This document shows positions 9,936 to 20,459 of a stretch of 64,000 nt of DNA, in pieces. The translations under genes and the position numbers were made by a program. Location: contig DZAY01000003.1 in the NCBI GenBank assembly GCA_022729735.1, positions 1-64,000 on the forward strand, read 5' to 3'. A model generated the notes under the pieces. That model saw only the letters and a list, made by a program, of their open reading frames with translations, did no database searches and was not told the origin of the DNA. Numbering within the stretch: position 1 is the stretch's first letter; the number at the start of each line of letters is the position of its first letter. This DNA comes from Helicobacter cetorum (GTDB lineage: Bacteria; Campylobacterota; Campylobacteria; Campylobacterales; DZAY01).

Positions 9936-10885
9936 AAAAAGGAATTGCACTTTTAGCCACTTTGGCAATTCTTGTATTAATATCTGTAATAGTTTCTCTA
10001 TCAGTTGAAAGGTCAAATGAGTTTGCTAAAAAAGATTATGCAAAATATATAATTCAACACAATACTCTTTTAAAAAATTTCATAGATACATTTGGACAAT
10101 TTGCAAAAGATATAAATGGTAGTGAAGCTCTATTTGAACTTACACTAATTCCAATTATATTAACTGATGAAAAAACAAATTTAACATTTAGTGCAAAAAT
10201 TGGCTCTAATTCAAATCTTTTAAATATTAATTGGCTTGTAAAAAAGTTAGATAACAATGAGAGTAATACATCTACTCAAAATCCATTTAACAAAAAAGAG
10301 TTTGAAATAAATAGTGATTTTTATACTATTTTAGAAAAAATTTTAAAAGATTATGATGTAGATAATATAACTCTGTTTATGAATTTACTACTTGATACTT
10401 TGGATAATAATCTGTTTGAGTTAGAGTATAGAAGTGAATTAGCACTATATGAGCGAAATTTTTTAAATGGAGAAATCAAAGGATTTAATCAATTTTCTAA
10501 AATTATTGATAGTTATATTTTAATAACTGGTGATTTAAATATAAATAGAGTTCCATGGGATAAATTAATATCATTTTCAAATAAAAAACTTGATTTTAAC
10601 TTTATAACTCCTGAACTTTTGAAATATTTAGTTACTGATTTGAGTAGTGTTGAGCTTTTTGAGCTAACAAATGAAAAGCTTATGAGTTATGATGAAGAAA
10701 GTATTAAAGAGTATTTGAGCGAAGAGCAGATAGAATTTTTGAAAAAATTTAATGTCTCATTTTTTGAACCAACTATAAAAATAGAATTTGAATATAGCAT
10801 AAATGATTTAAATGGTGATGCTATTTTGGAATATGGATTAAAAGATAAAAAAGTTACAATTTTAGAAACAAGGTTTCAACTATAA
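9932..10885 (+). CDS. GspK-like minor pseudopilin/type II secretion protein
   Basis: MKKGIALLATLAILVLISVIVSLSVERSNE hydrophobic N-terminus; SAM-like central region; follows a pseudopilin. Confidence 0.65.
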   Translation: MKKGIALLATLAILVLISVIVSLSVERSNEFAKKDYAKYIIQHNTLLKNFIDTFGQFAKDINGSEALFELTLIPIILTDEKTNLTFSAKIGSNSNLLNINWLVKKLDNNESNTSTQNPFNKKEFEINSDFYTILEKILKDYDVDNITLFMNLLLDTLDNNLFELEYRSELALYERNFLNGEIKGFNQFSKIIDSYILITGDLNINRVPWDKLISFSNKKLDFNFITPELLKYLVTDLSSVELFELTNEKLMSYDEESIKEYLSEEQIEFLKKFNVSFFEPTIKIEFEYSINDLNGDAILEYGLKDKKVTILETRFQL

Positions 10886-11042
10886 ATTTAAAGTTACTAA
10901 ATGATTTCAAAATAGAAGATTTAAATTTTTATAAAGAAAACTCTATGTATAATCTTCAAAATTTATTTATAAAGGAAATTTAATTGGACTCGTACGAACG
11001 GTATTTTTCTGCTACTCTTAACTCTTTTAATGGAGAGTCTAT

Positions 11043-12068
11043 ATGTCTATGATGCTTTTTTACCTCTTTTTATCTTTGGCTTTATCTTTTTTGTGTTCTA
11101 TTTTAGAAGCTGTTTTACTATCTACAACTTCAACATTTATTGAGTTGAAGTCAAAAGAGAGTGAAGCTGGTGAAGTTTTGAAATTTGTAAAAAAAGATTT
11201 GGATAAATCTATTTCTGCAATTTTAACTATCAATACTTTTGCTCATACAATTGGTGCTGCTGGTGTTGGTGCTGAAGCTACAAAACTTTTTGGTGAAGCT
11301 TATATGGTAGCAATATCGATAATTTTAACTCTTTTAATTTTATATCTTTCAGAGATTTTACCAAAAACAATTGGTGCAACTCATTGGAGAAAATTAGCTA
11401 TTCCTTCAGCTTATGTAATTCGTGCAATGGTTTATGTTACATATCCTCTTATTTTTATATCTCTATATATTACGAAGCTTTTTTCAAAAAATAGAAAAGA
11501 GAATGAGATTACAAGAGAAGAGATTTTGGCTTTAAGTGAATTAGGTGAGCGAAATGGAGCAATTAGAGAAAAAGAGTTGGATTTAATTGAAAATCTACTG
11601 AATTTAAAAGATTACAAAGTTAGAGATATTTTAACTCCAAGAAGTGTGATTTTTGCTTTGCAAAAAGATATAACCATAAAAGAAGCTATAGATATACCAG
11701 ATTTAAATTCCCACTCAAGATTGCCAGTTTATGATAAAAATTTAGATGATTCTATTGGATTTGTATTTAGTCATAAAATATTAGAGAGCAAAATCAGAGG
11801 TGAAGATGATTTAAAAATAGAGAGTTTAGTTGTACCTATTTTTAAAATTTCAGAAAACATTCCTGTTGCAAAAGTGCTTGATATGTTTATACAACGAAAA
11901 GAGCATATGTTTTTAGTTGTAGATAAGTTTGGTCAAACAGAAGGTGTTGTCACTTTAGAAGATGCTATTGAGACACTTTTAGGAGTTGAGATAATGGATG
12001 AATTTGACAAAGTTGAAGATATGCAAACTTTTGCAAAAATGAAAATGAGAAGCCAACTTAAAGATTGA
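11043..12068 (+). CDS. CNNM/CorC-HlyC family transporter (DUF21 + CBS pair)
   Basis: TM-rich DUF21, SEILPKTIGA, DILTPRSVIFAL, SRLPVYDKNLDDSIGFV, EGVVTLEDAIETLLG. Confidence 0.9.
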   Translation: MSMMLFYLFLSLALSFLCSILEAVLLSTTSTFIELKSKESEAGEVLKFVKKDLDKSISAILTINTFAHTIGAAGVGAEATKLFGEAYMVAISIILTLLILYLSEILPKTIGATHWRKLAIPSAYVIRAMVYVTYPLIFISLYITKLFSKNRKENEITREEILALSELGERNGAIREKELDLIENLLNLKDYKVRDILTPRSVIFALQKDITIKEAIDIPDLNSHSRLPVYDKNLDDSIGFVFSHKILESKIRGEDDLKIESLVVPIFKISENIPVAKVLDMFIQRKEHMFLVVDKFGQTEGVVTLEDAIETLLGVEIMDEFDKVEDMQTFAKMKMRSQLKD

Positions 12069-12855
12069 AATTTATCAAACTCATTGGGTCAATTCTCTTT
12101 TTATTCCACTCTAATCCAAAGTGCAGATGAGCTCCCGTAGCTCTTCCACTTTTGCCAACCTCACCAATCTTTTCTCCAGCTTTTACAATATCCCCTTCTT
12201 TTACATCAATGCTATTTAAGTGCATATAAATACTCATAACTAAAGAACCATTATCTACTAAGATAGTTTTGCCACCAAAATATAAATCTCCAACTAAGAT
12301 AACTTTTCCACTACTGAAACTATAAATAGGAGTTCCAATTGGTGATGCTATATCTACTCCATTATGAGGAGCTTTTTTTACTCCATTCAAAACTCTTTGA
12401 CTTCCAAAAACACCACTTATTCTACCACTTTTAATTGGAGAACTGATATCAAACTTAAAAATTTGATTTGAAGAGTTTAAACTATCTTTTTTAGCTAAAA
12501 TCAAATCTCGCTCTTGCTTAATTCGCTCCATTGATGTTTTATCTGGATTTACTTTTTTATCATCTAAATTATTAATCACTTGAATATCATACTCTCTCGG
12601 TTTAACATCTAATATTTTTTCAAAAGTTCCACTTTTAGTATCAATTTTAAGCTTAAACTCTCCAACATCATCTCTATCAAATCCAAAAACAAAAGCACCA
12701 CTATTTAACTTTAATTCTCTACTATTTAGAGTTACTTTTGTAGCCCCCTTGCAATGCCCAATTATCATAGAGCCAGATTTAAGTTCCCCAACTAACTCCA
12801 ATTTACAGTTTGCAAATAGATTTATTGCAAAGAATAGTAAAATTAAAACTCTCAT
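12058..12855 (-). CDS. M23-family metallopeptidase (LytM domain)
   Basis: HNGVDIASPIGTPIYSFSSGKV, GRATGAHLHFGLEWN. Confidence 0.93.
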   Translation of the reverse strand: MRVLILLFFAINLFANCKLELVGELKSGSMIIGHCKGATKVTLNSRELKLNSGAFVFGFDRDDVGEFKLKIDTKSGTFEKILDVKPREYDIQVINNLDDKKVNPDKTSMERIKQERDLILAKKDSLNSSNQIFKFDISSPIKSGRISGVFGSQRVLNGVKKAPHNGVDIASPIGTPIYSFSSGKVILVGDLYFGGKTILVDNGSLVMSIYMHLNSIDVKEGDIVKAGEKIGEVGKSGRATGAHLHFGLEWNKKRIDPMSLINFNL

Positions 12856-13868
12856 TGAATTTCTAACATTCGCTCAAGTGCAATATTTGCCCATTTTGCA
12901 ACTTCATTATCTACAAAAATTTCTCCAATATATTTACCACTTTCGATAGATTTCAAACTGTTATATAAATCTTTTATCGTTGTTTCATTCATAGTTGGGC
13001 ATTCTGGTTTTGTAGAAGAGAGTATAAAACAATTCTCTTTTCGTAACCTATTTACTAAATTAAACTCTGTTCCAACTGCAATTTTTTGACTATTTGGAAT
13101 AGTTTTTACAAAATTTAAAATTTGACTTGTAGAGCCAACAAAATCAGCCATTTTAACTACATCAGGAGAACATTCAGGATGAACTACTATTAAAATATCA
13201 CTATATTTTTCTCTAAAAAATTCAACATCTTCTACACTAAATAGTTGATGAATTGAGCAAAATCCATCATAACATATTACATCTACAGTTTTTGGATTAA
13301 TTCCATCACCAACTACACATGAAGTTAAATTTAATGAATTTGCAATATTTATACCTAAACATCTATCAGGCATAAAAAATATCTTTTTTCCACTATCCAA
13401 TGCTTTTTGTGTAACTTTTTTAGCATTTGAACTCGTGCAAATCATACCGCCAAGCTTTGCAACTTCAGCTTTTATATCAGCATTTGAATTTATATATGTG
13501 ATTGGAAATAGCTCTTCTTTTACTAATCCAAAACTTTCAATATAAGATATGGCTTTTTTAAAACCATCTAAATCTATCATTTTTGCCATTGCACAACAAG
13601 CAATTTTAGGCATTAAAACTCTTTTTGTAGGATTTAAAATCTTTACACTTTGTCCCATAAAACCAACACCACAAAAAACTATATTATCTTTTGCTTCATT
13701 AATGGCTTTTCTACTAAGCTCTAAAGAGTCTCCAACAATATCAGCTAAATAAAAAACCTCATCTCTTTGATAATAGTGAGCCAAAACTGTAACATCTAAA
13801 TTCCGCTTTAATTTCTCTATTTCTTTTCTTAACTCTATCAAGCTAAAAACCCCTTTTTTTAAAGACAT
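12852..13868 (-). CDS. nadA: Quinolinate synthase
   Basis: VLAHYYQRDEVFYLADIVGDSLELSRKA, FCGVGFMGQSVKILNP, PDRCLGINIA, VHPECSPDVV, GTEFNLVNRL. Confidence 0.96.
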   Translation of the reverse strand: MSLKKGVFSLIELRKEIEKLKRNLDVTVLAHYYQRDEVFYLADIVGDSLELSRKAINEAKDNIVFCGVGFMGQSVKILNPTKRVLMPKIACCAMAKMIDLDGFKKAISYIESFGLVKEELFPITYINSNADIKAEVAKLGGMICTSSNAKKVTQKALDSGKKIFFMPDRCLGINIANSLNLTSCVVGDGINPKTVDVICYDGFCSIHQLFSVEDVEFFREKYSDILIVVHPECSPDVVKMADFVGSTSQILNFVKTIPNSQKIAVGTEFNLVNRLRKENCFILSSTKPECPTMNETTIKDLYNSLKSIESGKYIGEIFVDNEVAKWANIALERMLEIQ

Positions 13869-13922
13869 TATAACAAAGTTTGAGATAAACTACAAAAATA
13901 AAACTGAAAATTAGGGGTTTTT

Positions 13923-14546
13923 GTGGAGCTATTATCAAATATAAATATGGTTTTTTATTTGAGTGCATATTTAGCTGGAGGTATTCCATTTGGCTATATA
14001 CTTGCAAAACAGTTTGCAAATGTAAATATCAAAGAAGCTGGAAGTGGAAATATTGGTGCTACAAATGTATTACGAGTTGTGAAAGAAAAAGACCCAAAAT
14101 TAGCTAAAAAGTTAAGTATTGCAACACTTGCTCTTGATGCACTAAAAGGTTTTTTAGTTCTTTTAATTGGATACTTCTTAAATATTCCAATTGAAACTAT
14201 GTGGGGAGTTGCTATTTTAGCAGTAGTTGGGCATTGCTTTAGTCCATTTCTATTTTTTGAAGGTGGAAAAGGTGTTGCAACTGGAGTTGGAGTATTAGCT
14301 TTTATGTTACCAATTCATACTTTAATTGCTTTTATCATTTGGGCAGTTTTTGCAAAACTATTTAAAATATCATCATTAGCTTCTCTTTTTGGACTTTTAT
14401 CTGTGCTTATATCTATCCATTTTATAGATAGCTCACTAAATAGCATTGATAGTTTTGCTCCAATTTATATAATTGCTTTTATAATATTTTATAAACATAT
14501 TCCAAATATTATTCGTTTGTTTTCAAAAAAAGAGGGAGCTGTGTGA
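13923..14546 (+). CDS. plsY: Glycerol-3-phosphate acyltransferase PlsY
   Basis: GGIPFGYILAK, GSGNIGATNVLR, GHCFSPFLFFEGGKGVATGVG. Confidence 0.96.
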   Translation: MELLSNINMVFYLSAYLAGGIPFGYILAKQFANVNIKEAGSGNIGATNVLRVVKEKDPKLAKKLSIATLALDALKGFLVLLIGYFLNIPIETMWGVAILAVVGHCFSPFLFFEGGKGVATGVGVLAFMLPIHTLIAFIIWAVFAKLFKISSLASLFGLLSVLISIHFIDSSLNSIDSFAPIYIIAFIIFYKHIPNIIRLFSKKEGAV

Positions 14547-14872
14547 GACTATCTATTACTATAAATGATTTGGAATTAAGAACTATTATTGGTGTTTTGG
14601 ATTTTGAGAGGAAAAATGCACAAAGAGTTATTTTAAATATAAAACTCTCTTACTACTATACAAATGAGTATATAAATTATGTAGATATAAAAGAGCTTGT
14701 AAAAAGTGCAATGACAGAAAATAGATACTATTTATTAGAAGAAGCTTTAATAGATATATCAAATCTATTAAAATTAGAATTTCCAAATATTGAAACAGTT
14801 TATATATCTATTAAAAAACCTGATATTTTAGATGATTGTAATGTTGGAGTTGAAATAGATAGGGAGTTTTAA
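14543..14872 (+). CDS. folB: Dihydroneopterin aldolase-like protein
   Basis: LRTIIGVLDFERKNAQRVILNIKL, LLEEALIDISNLL, VYISIKKPDIL; GTG start. Confidence 0.8.
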   Translation: MRLSITINDLELRTIIGVLDFERKNAQRVILNIKLSYYYTNEYINYVDIKELVKSAMTENRYYLLEEALIDISNLLKLEFPNIETVYISIKKPDILDDCNVGVEIDREF

Positions 14873-14973
14873 AAAAAATTTTATATATCTGAAAAAAAAT
14901 TTAAAAAAAACTACTTTAAAACTTAAAATGTGTGATATAATTTCCCTCAAATTTAAGAATAAGAGGGAGATGT

Positions 14974-15645
14974 ATGAGGATACTAATTATTGAAGATGAA
15001 TTAACTCTTAATAGAACTTTGGCAGAAGGTTTAAATGAGTATGGGTATCAAACTGATGTTGCAGAAAGCTTAAAAGATGGTGAATATTATATCAGCATTA
15101 GAAACTATGATTTAGTAATAGCTGATTGGATGTTGCCAGATGGCGATGGAATTGATATTATTTCTCAAATAAAATCAAAATCTCCACGAACAGCTGTTTT
15201 AATTCTTTCAGCAAGAGATGATAAAGAGAGTGAAATAGAAGCATTAAAAGCTGGAGCAGATGATTATATCAAAAAACCTTTTGATTTTGATGTATTAGTT
15301 GCAAGAGCAGAAGCAAGACTTAGATTTGGTGGTTCTAATGTTTTAGAAATTGGTGATTTAGTTATAAATCCAGATGAAGAAAAAATCACTCACAAAGGTA
15401 TCGAAATTGAGCTAAAAGGAAAACCATTTGAAGTTTTAACACATTTAGCAAGACACAGAGACCAAATAGTTTCAAAAGAGCAGTTATTAGATGCAATTTG
15501 GGAAGAGCCAGAGCTTGTAACTCCAAATGTAATTGAAGTTGCAATTAATCAAATTAGACAAAAAATGGATAAACCACTAAATATTTCAACAATTGAGACA
15601 GTTAGAAGAAGAGGTTATAGATTTTGCTATCCGAAAGGAGCATAA
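14974..15645 (+). CDS. OmpR/PhoB-family response regulator
   Basis: Receiver DWMLPDGDG, KPFDFDVL; winged-helix VIEVAINQIRQKMDK...TVRRRGYRF. Confidence 0.95.
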   Translation: MRILIIEDELTLNRTLAEGLNEYGYQTDVAESLKDGEYYISIRNYDLVIADWMLPDGDGIDIISQIKSKSPRTAVLILSARDDKESEIEALKAGADDYIKKPFDFDVLVARAEARLRFGGSNVLEIGDLVINPDEEKITHKGIEIELKGKPFEVLTHLARHRDQIVSKEQLLDAIWEEPELVTPNVIEVAINQIRQKMDKPLNISTIETVRRRGYRFCYPKGA

Positions 15646-16913
15646 GAGGGGAATTTATAAAGCAATTGGTTGTAGCTTCGGTTGCACTAATTGCCATATT
15701 TTCTCTTATTTTATATGGCTATATCAAAAGCTCATTTCTTCAAGAGATTGAAGTTGCTTTATTAGAACAAGCCAAAACTATATCAATATCTAATAAAAAC
15801 TATACAGAAGGAACTGTGATAGATGTAACTGATATAAACTCTATCATAAGTAGCACACTGTCTATAAAAATTCAAAAAATTGATAATTTAAAAAAATTTG
15901 TAACTGTATCTACTTATAAAATGAATAAAAAAGATTTTTTTCAACTTATCTATCCTTATAATTTAAATGATGGACTATATTTAGTTATAATAAAAGATAT
16001 AACGAGTGTAAATAAATTTTTAAATAGAATTTTAAACAGTATATTAATTATCAATATAGCATTTTTAATTCTCATTATAATTTATGCAATAATGCTCTCA
16101 AATACACTTCTCAAACCAATAACTTCACTAACTAAAAAACTTACAAAAATGAATGAGAAAATGTTAAAATCAATAGAAATTCCAAATTTGCCAATAGAAT
16201 TTGTTGGACTTGCAAACTCTATCAATAGATTAATTATGAGACTTGATACATTTATAAAATATCAAAAAGAGCTTTTTATTGGATTAGCACATGAGCTAAA
16301 AACACCTTTAGCTGTTATGAAACTTAAGAATGAAGTAACTTTAATAAAAAAAAGAGAAGAAGATAAATATATTGAAGCCATAAAGTTAAATATAAGTAGT
16401 ATTAATGATATGAATAAGATGATAGGAAATATTTTAGAAATTGGAAGACAAGAAAGTGACCAATTTGAAGAACATGTTGAGATAGATTTAATCTCATTTC
16501 TTCAAAAAAAAGGTGAAGATTTTAAACTTTTAGCAAAAAGTGAAAATAAAAACTTAACAATAAACTTATCACCTCAAAAGCTAAATATCTCAATTCAACC
16601 AACTTTATTAACTCATATAATCCAAAATTTTCTTCAAAATGCGATTAAATTTACACCAGAAGGTAAAAATATAACTTTAGATGGTAAAGTAGATGGTAAA
16701 TCATATATTATAAGTGTAATTGATGAAGGTTGTGGAATTAAAGATGGATTAGATATATTTGCACCATTTAAGAGAGCTGGAGAAAAAAGTGGAACAGGAC
16801 TTGGACTATTTTTGGCAAAAAATGCTTCGGAAGCTATGAATGCAGAAATAAGTGTAAAAAATAGAGATGATGGAGTTAGTGGAGCTATTGCAAAAGTTAC
16901 ACTAAAATTGTAA
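15624..16913 (+). CDS. Sensor histidine kinase
   Basis: Two TM; H-box GLAHELKTPLAVMKLKNE; N-box NFLQNAIKFTP; DEGCGI; GTGLGLFLAK. Confidence 0.95.
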   Translation: MLSERSIRGEFIKQLVVASVALIAIFSLILYGYIKSSFLQEIEVALLEQAKTISISNKNYTEGTVIDVTDINSIISSTLSIKIQKIDNLKKFVTVSTYKMNKKDFFQLIYPYNLNDGLYLVIIKDITSVNKFLNRILNSILIINIAFLILIIIYAIMLSNTLLKPITSLTKKLTKMNEKMLKSIEIPNLPIEFVGLANSINRLIMRLDTFIKYQKELFIGLAHELKTPLAVMKLKNEVTLIKKREEDKYIEAIKLNISSINDMNKMIGNILEIGRQESDQFEEHVEIDLISFLQKKGEDFKLLAKSENKNLTINLSPQKLNISIQPTLLTHIIQNFLQNAIKFTPEGKNITLDGKVDGKSYIISVIDEGCGIKDGLDIFAPFKRAGEKSGTGLGLFLAKNASEAMNAEISVKNRDDGVSGAIAKVTLKL

Positions 16914-16978
16914 TTTAAATAAAAAATAAGTTAATTTAGGATAAAAATTGTTGATTAAATTTATAAAAAGGAGAGTTT

Positions 16979-17230
16979 ATGTCTTTAATGATAATTGAGG
17001 ATTGTATTGCATGTGATGCTTGTAGAGAAGAGTGTCCTAATGAAGCTATTGAAGAAGGAGAGCCAATTTATATTATTGACCCAGATAGATGCACAGAGTG
17101 TTATGGGCATTATGATGAGCCAGCATGTATTGGAGTTTGTCCAGTTGATTGTATTGTTCCAGACCCAAATAATGTTGAAACAATTGAGGAGTTAAAACTA
17201 AAATTTGAACAGTTACAAAGTGATGAATAG
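16979..17230 (+). CDS. YfhL-type 2x[4Fe-4S] ferredoxin
   Basis: CIACDACREECPNEAI, CTECYGHYDEPACIGVCPVDCI. Confidence 0.93.
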   Translation: MSLMIIEDCIACDACREECPNEAIEEGEPIYIIDPDRCTECYGHYDEPACIGVCPVDCIVPDPNNVETIEELKLKFEQLQSDE

Positions 17231-17232
17231 TT

Positions 17233-18702
17233 ATGGCAAAAATCACAGCTGTTATTGACATTGGCTCAAACTCTGCAAGAATGGCAGTTTTTGAGAAAAC
17301 TAGTCGGTTTGGGTTTCATTTAGTCAAAGAGGTAAAAAGCAAAGTTAGACTTTCGGAGGGGACTTATGAAAATATGGGGTACATTCAACCAACCCCTATT
17401 CATAGAGCAGAACTTGCTATTTTGGAGTTTTCAAGCATTATTAAAAGTTTAAAAGTCAGGAAAGTTCTATGTGTTGCAACTTCAGCTTTACGAGATGCAC
17501 CAAATAGGGCTATTTTAATCAATTCAATAAAAGAAAAAACAGGAATTCATATCTCTATTATCGATGGAGAAAAAGAAGCACTATTTGGAGCTATTGCTAC
17601 AATTAATTTACTTCCTATTAAAAATGGAATTACAGTTGATATTGGTGGTGGCTCAACGGAGTGTGTCAAAATCGTAAATGGAAAAATTGAATCTATGGTT
17701 TCATTAAATCTTGGAACAATTCGATTAAAAGAGCTATTTTTTGATAAAAAAGTTGCAATAAAAGATGCCGTTGATTTTATAGAAAATGAGTTCCAAAGAT
17801 TGCCAAATGAGTTTTTTAGCGATACAGTAATTGGAATTGGTGGTACAATTAGGGCATTATCAAAATCTATTATGAAATCAAATAGTTATCCAATAGATAC
17901 AATTCATGGATTTGAATATTTCGTAAATGATGAAATTGAGCGACTTAGAGATATATATAAATCAAAAGTGTTAGATTTGAAAAAATTTAGCATAAAAGAT
18001 GAACGATTTGATACAATTCGTGGTGGAACACTTATTTTTGCTATGATTTTAGATAGAGTAAAAGCAGAGCGAGTTATTACAAGTGGAGCTGGTGTTAGAG
18101 AAGGTGCATTTTTAATGGATATTTTAAGAGATAATAATTCAAAGTTTCCAGATAATTTCAATCCAAGTTTGAGAGCTTTGCTTGATAGATTTGAGCCAAA
18201 TATCGAAGTTGCAAATTATAATCAAATGATTGCTTCTAAACTTTTTGATATATTAGCTCCAAAACATAATTTAAATGAGAGTTTTAGAGAACCACTGAAA
18301 TATGCTACAAAACTTAGTAATATTGGAAATTATCTAAATTATTATAATCAAAATGAGCATACATTTTATTTTATTTTAAACTCTTTGACTTACAAAATCT
18401 CACACAAAGATAAGCTATTAGTAGCATTTTTGACTAAATTTAATAATAAACGACTGCCAGAGCGAGAAGATATTTTAAGTTATGAAAAACTCCTTCCAAA
18501 TTTAGAGAGTTTAAGATGGCTTAGCTTTATAGTAACTTTAGTTAATCAACTAAATAGTGATTTATCTAATCCAAAAGTAGAGATAAGTCTAAAAAATAAC
18601 ACTCTTTATATATTCTCAAATAGTGAGCTATATTTAGCAAGAGAAAAGATAAAAAAAATTCAAAAACCAGCTGTTTTAGCAATTATTTTTGAAAAAAATT
18701 GA
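17233..18702 (+). CDS. Ppx/GppA family exopolyphosphatase
   Basis: AVIDIGSNSARMAVFE, VATSALRDAPN, TVDIGGGSTECV, LGTIRLKE, GIGGTIRAL. Confidence 0.93.
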   Translation: MAKITAVIDIGSNSARMAVFEKTSRFGFHLVKEVKSKVRLSEGTYENMGYIQPTPIHRAELAILEFSSIIKSLKVRKVLCVATSALRDAPNRAILINSIKEKTGIHISIIDGEKEALFGAIATINLLPIKNGITVDIGGGSTECVKIVNGKIESMVSLNLGTIRLKELFFDKKVAIKDAVDFIENEFQRLPNEFFSDTVIGIGGTIRALSKSIMKSNSYPIDTIHGFEYFVNDEIERLRDIYKSKVLDLKKFSIKDERFDTIRGGTLIFAMILDRVKAERVITSGAGVREGAFLMDILRDNNSKFPDNFNPSLRALLDRFEPNIEVANYNQMIASKLFDILAPKHNLNESFREPLKYATKLSNIGNYLNYYNQNEHTFYFILNSLTYKISHKDKLLVAFLTKFNNKRLPEREDILSYEKLLPNLESLRWLSFIVTLVNQLNSDLSNPKVEISLKNNTLYIFSNSELYLAREKIKKIQKPAVLAIIFEKN

Positions 18703-18705
18703 TTT

Positions 18706-19827
18706 ATGTTAAATCTATTTTCGTTTTTAGAAGAAGAAGGTTTTGAACTCAAAGGCTCTTTTTGGACTTCAAAACAGAGACAATCAAATAGCATTCACGA
18801 AATATCTTACAGAGGATGTTTTAAAGCAGAACTTCCTAACTATTTTATTAACAAATATAGTAAAGAATGTGATAAGATTTTAGACCCATTTAGTGGTAGA
18901 GGAACAACTGTTATTGAAGCCGGATTGCTAAATCGAAATATAGTGGCAAATGATATAAATCCATTATCAAAAATTTTGGCAGAACCAAGGTTAAATCCTC
19001 CAACTATGAAAGAGATAGAAAATAGATTAAAAGAGATAAAATTTAATTATGATTTAAAATCTGATATTGATTTATCAATGTTTTATCATAAAGAGACTTT
19101 ACAAGAGATACTAACTTACAGAGAGGTTTTGGGAGATAGTAAAGTTGATAAATGGATAAGAATGGTGGTTACAAATAGATTAACAGGTCATTCTGTCGGT
19201 TTTTTTTCTATTTATACACTTCCACCAAATCAGACTATTACAGCAGAGCGACAACTAAAATTAAATCAAAAGAGTGGAATAATTGCAGAATATAGAGATA
19301 CTAAAGCTTTAATTTTGAAAAAATCTAAACAGTTATTAAAAGATATTGATAATAGATTAAGAGATAGATTAAACAGTATTAACAAAGAGTTTTTGATTGG
19401 TTTAGCATCTAATTTGGCAATAGAAAGCAATAGCATTGATTTAACTATTACTTCCCCTCCATTTTTAGATGTAATAGATTATAATGGCGATAATTGGCTT
19501 AGAAATTGGTTTAATAAAATAGAAAATCCAAATATTTCTAATTTCAAAAAGTTAGAAGATTGGAAGTATTTTATGTTAGATGTTATGAAAGAGATTTATA
19601 GAGTAACTAAATCTAATGGTTATTTTGTATTTGAAGTTGGAGAAGTTAAAAGTGGTAAGATTAAGTTAGATGAAGAGTCTATAATTATTGGTGAAAAGGC
19701 TGGATTTCAATGTGAAAAAATTATGATTAATGAGCAAACTTTTACAAAAACAGCAAATATTTGGGGAGTTGATAATAACTCTAAAGGTACAAATTCAAAT
19801 AGAATTTTAATATTTAAGAAAGGATAA
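18706..19827 (+). CDS. Type II DNA methyltransferase, amino-MTase with DPFSGRGTT motif I and TSPPF motif IV
   Basis: DPFSGRGTTVIEA N-terminal, TSPPFLDVIDY C-terminal; central GHSVGFFSIYTLPPNQ region resembles BglI/MwoI-type MTases from memory. Confidence 0.88.
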   Translation: MLNLFSFLEEEGFELKGSFWTSKQRQSNSIHEISYRGCFKAELPNYFINKYSKECDKILDPFSGRGTTVIEAGLLNRNIVANDINPLSKILAEPRLNPPTMKEIENRLKEIKFNYDLKSDIDLSMFYHKETLQEILTYREVLGDSKVDKWIRMVVTNRLTGHSVGFFSIYTLPPNQTITAERQLKLNQKSGIIAEYRDTKALILKKSKQLLKDIDNRLRDRLNSINKEFLIGLASNLAIESNSIDLTITSPPFLDVIDYNGDNWLRNWFNKIENPNISNFKKLEDWKYFMLDVMKEIYRVTKSNGYFVFEVGEVKSGKIKLDEESIIIGEKAGFQCEKIMINEQTFTKTANIWGVDNNSKGTNSNRILIFKKG

Positions 19828-19829
19828 AT

Positions 19830-20456
19830 TTGCAAATTTCTAACGAACTTCAAGGAGTTATTACTCAAATGTTAAAGCCTCTCAAAGATTTATCTATGAA
19901 AATAGTTATTGAAGGCTTATCAAATCATAAAGTTATTCCATTTAATAAAAATAGTGTTGATGATTTAGAAGTTTTAGAAAAACTTAAAGAAGTTGCTGAA
20001 AATGTTAAAAAATATGTTTCCCAAAATCATATATTTTCAAAAAGAGTTAATGAAGTTGGAAATAAAATTGAACCTATTGTAAAGAGTGAATTAATAAAAA
20101 TTGGTTTTATTGCAAAAACTCCAAATGGTAAATCAACAGGCTATCCAGATATAGAATTTATGGATAGTAAAAATAGACTACACTATTTGGAGTGCAAAAC
20201 ATATAATATCAAAAATATAGATACAACTCAAAGAAGTTTTTATTTATCTCCATCAGAAAATTTTAAAGTTAAACAAGATGCTATTCATTTTGGAATATCT
20301 TTTGAAGTTGAAGCTATTGAAAATAAAAAATATAAAATTAATAGTTGGAAAATTTTAGATTTTTCAGAATTAAAATTAGATGTCAAGTATGAGTTTAATT
20401 CAAATAATAAAGAGATGTATAAAAAAGATTTAATTATTGCAGAAAGTGATAATTGA
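19830..20456 (+). CDS. Type II restriction endonuclease, PD-(D/E)xK-like
   Basis: GYPDIEFMDSKNRLHYLECKTYN (D...ExK core); 2 nt downstream of the MTase; TTG start. Confidence 0.8.
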   Translation: MQISNELQGVITQMLKPLKDLSMKIVIEGLSNHKVIPFNKNSVDDLEVLEKLKEVAENVKKYVSQNHIFSKRVNEVGNKIEPIVKSELIKIGFIAKTPNGKSTGYPDIEFMDSKNRLHYLECKTYNIKNIDTTQRSFYLSPSENFKVKQDAIHFGISFEVEAIENKKYKINSWKILDFSELKLDVKYEFNSNNKEMYKKDLIIAESDN

Positions 20457-20459
20457 TTT

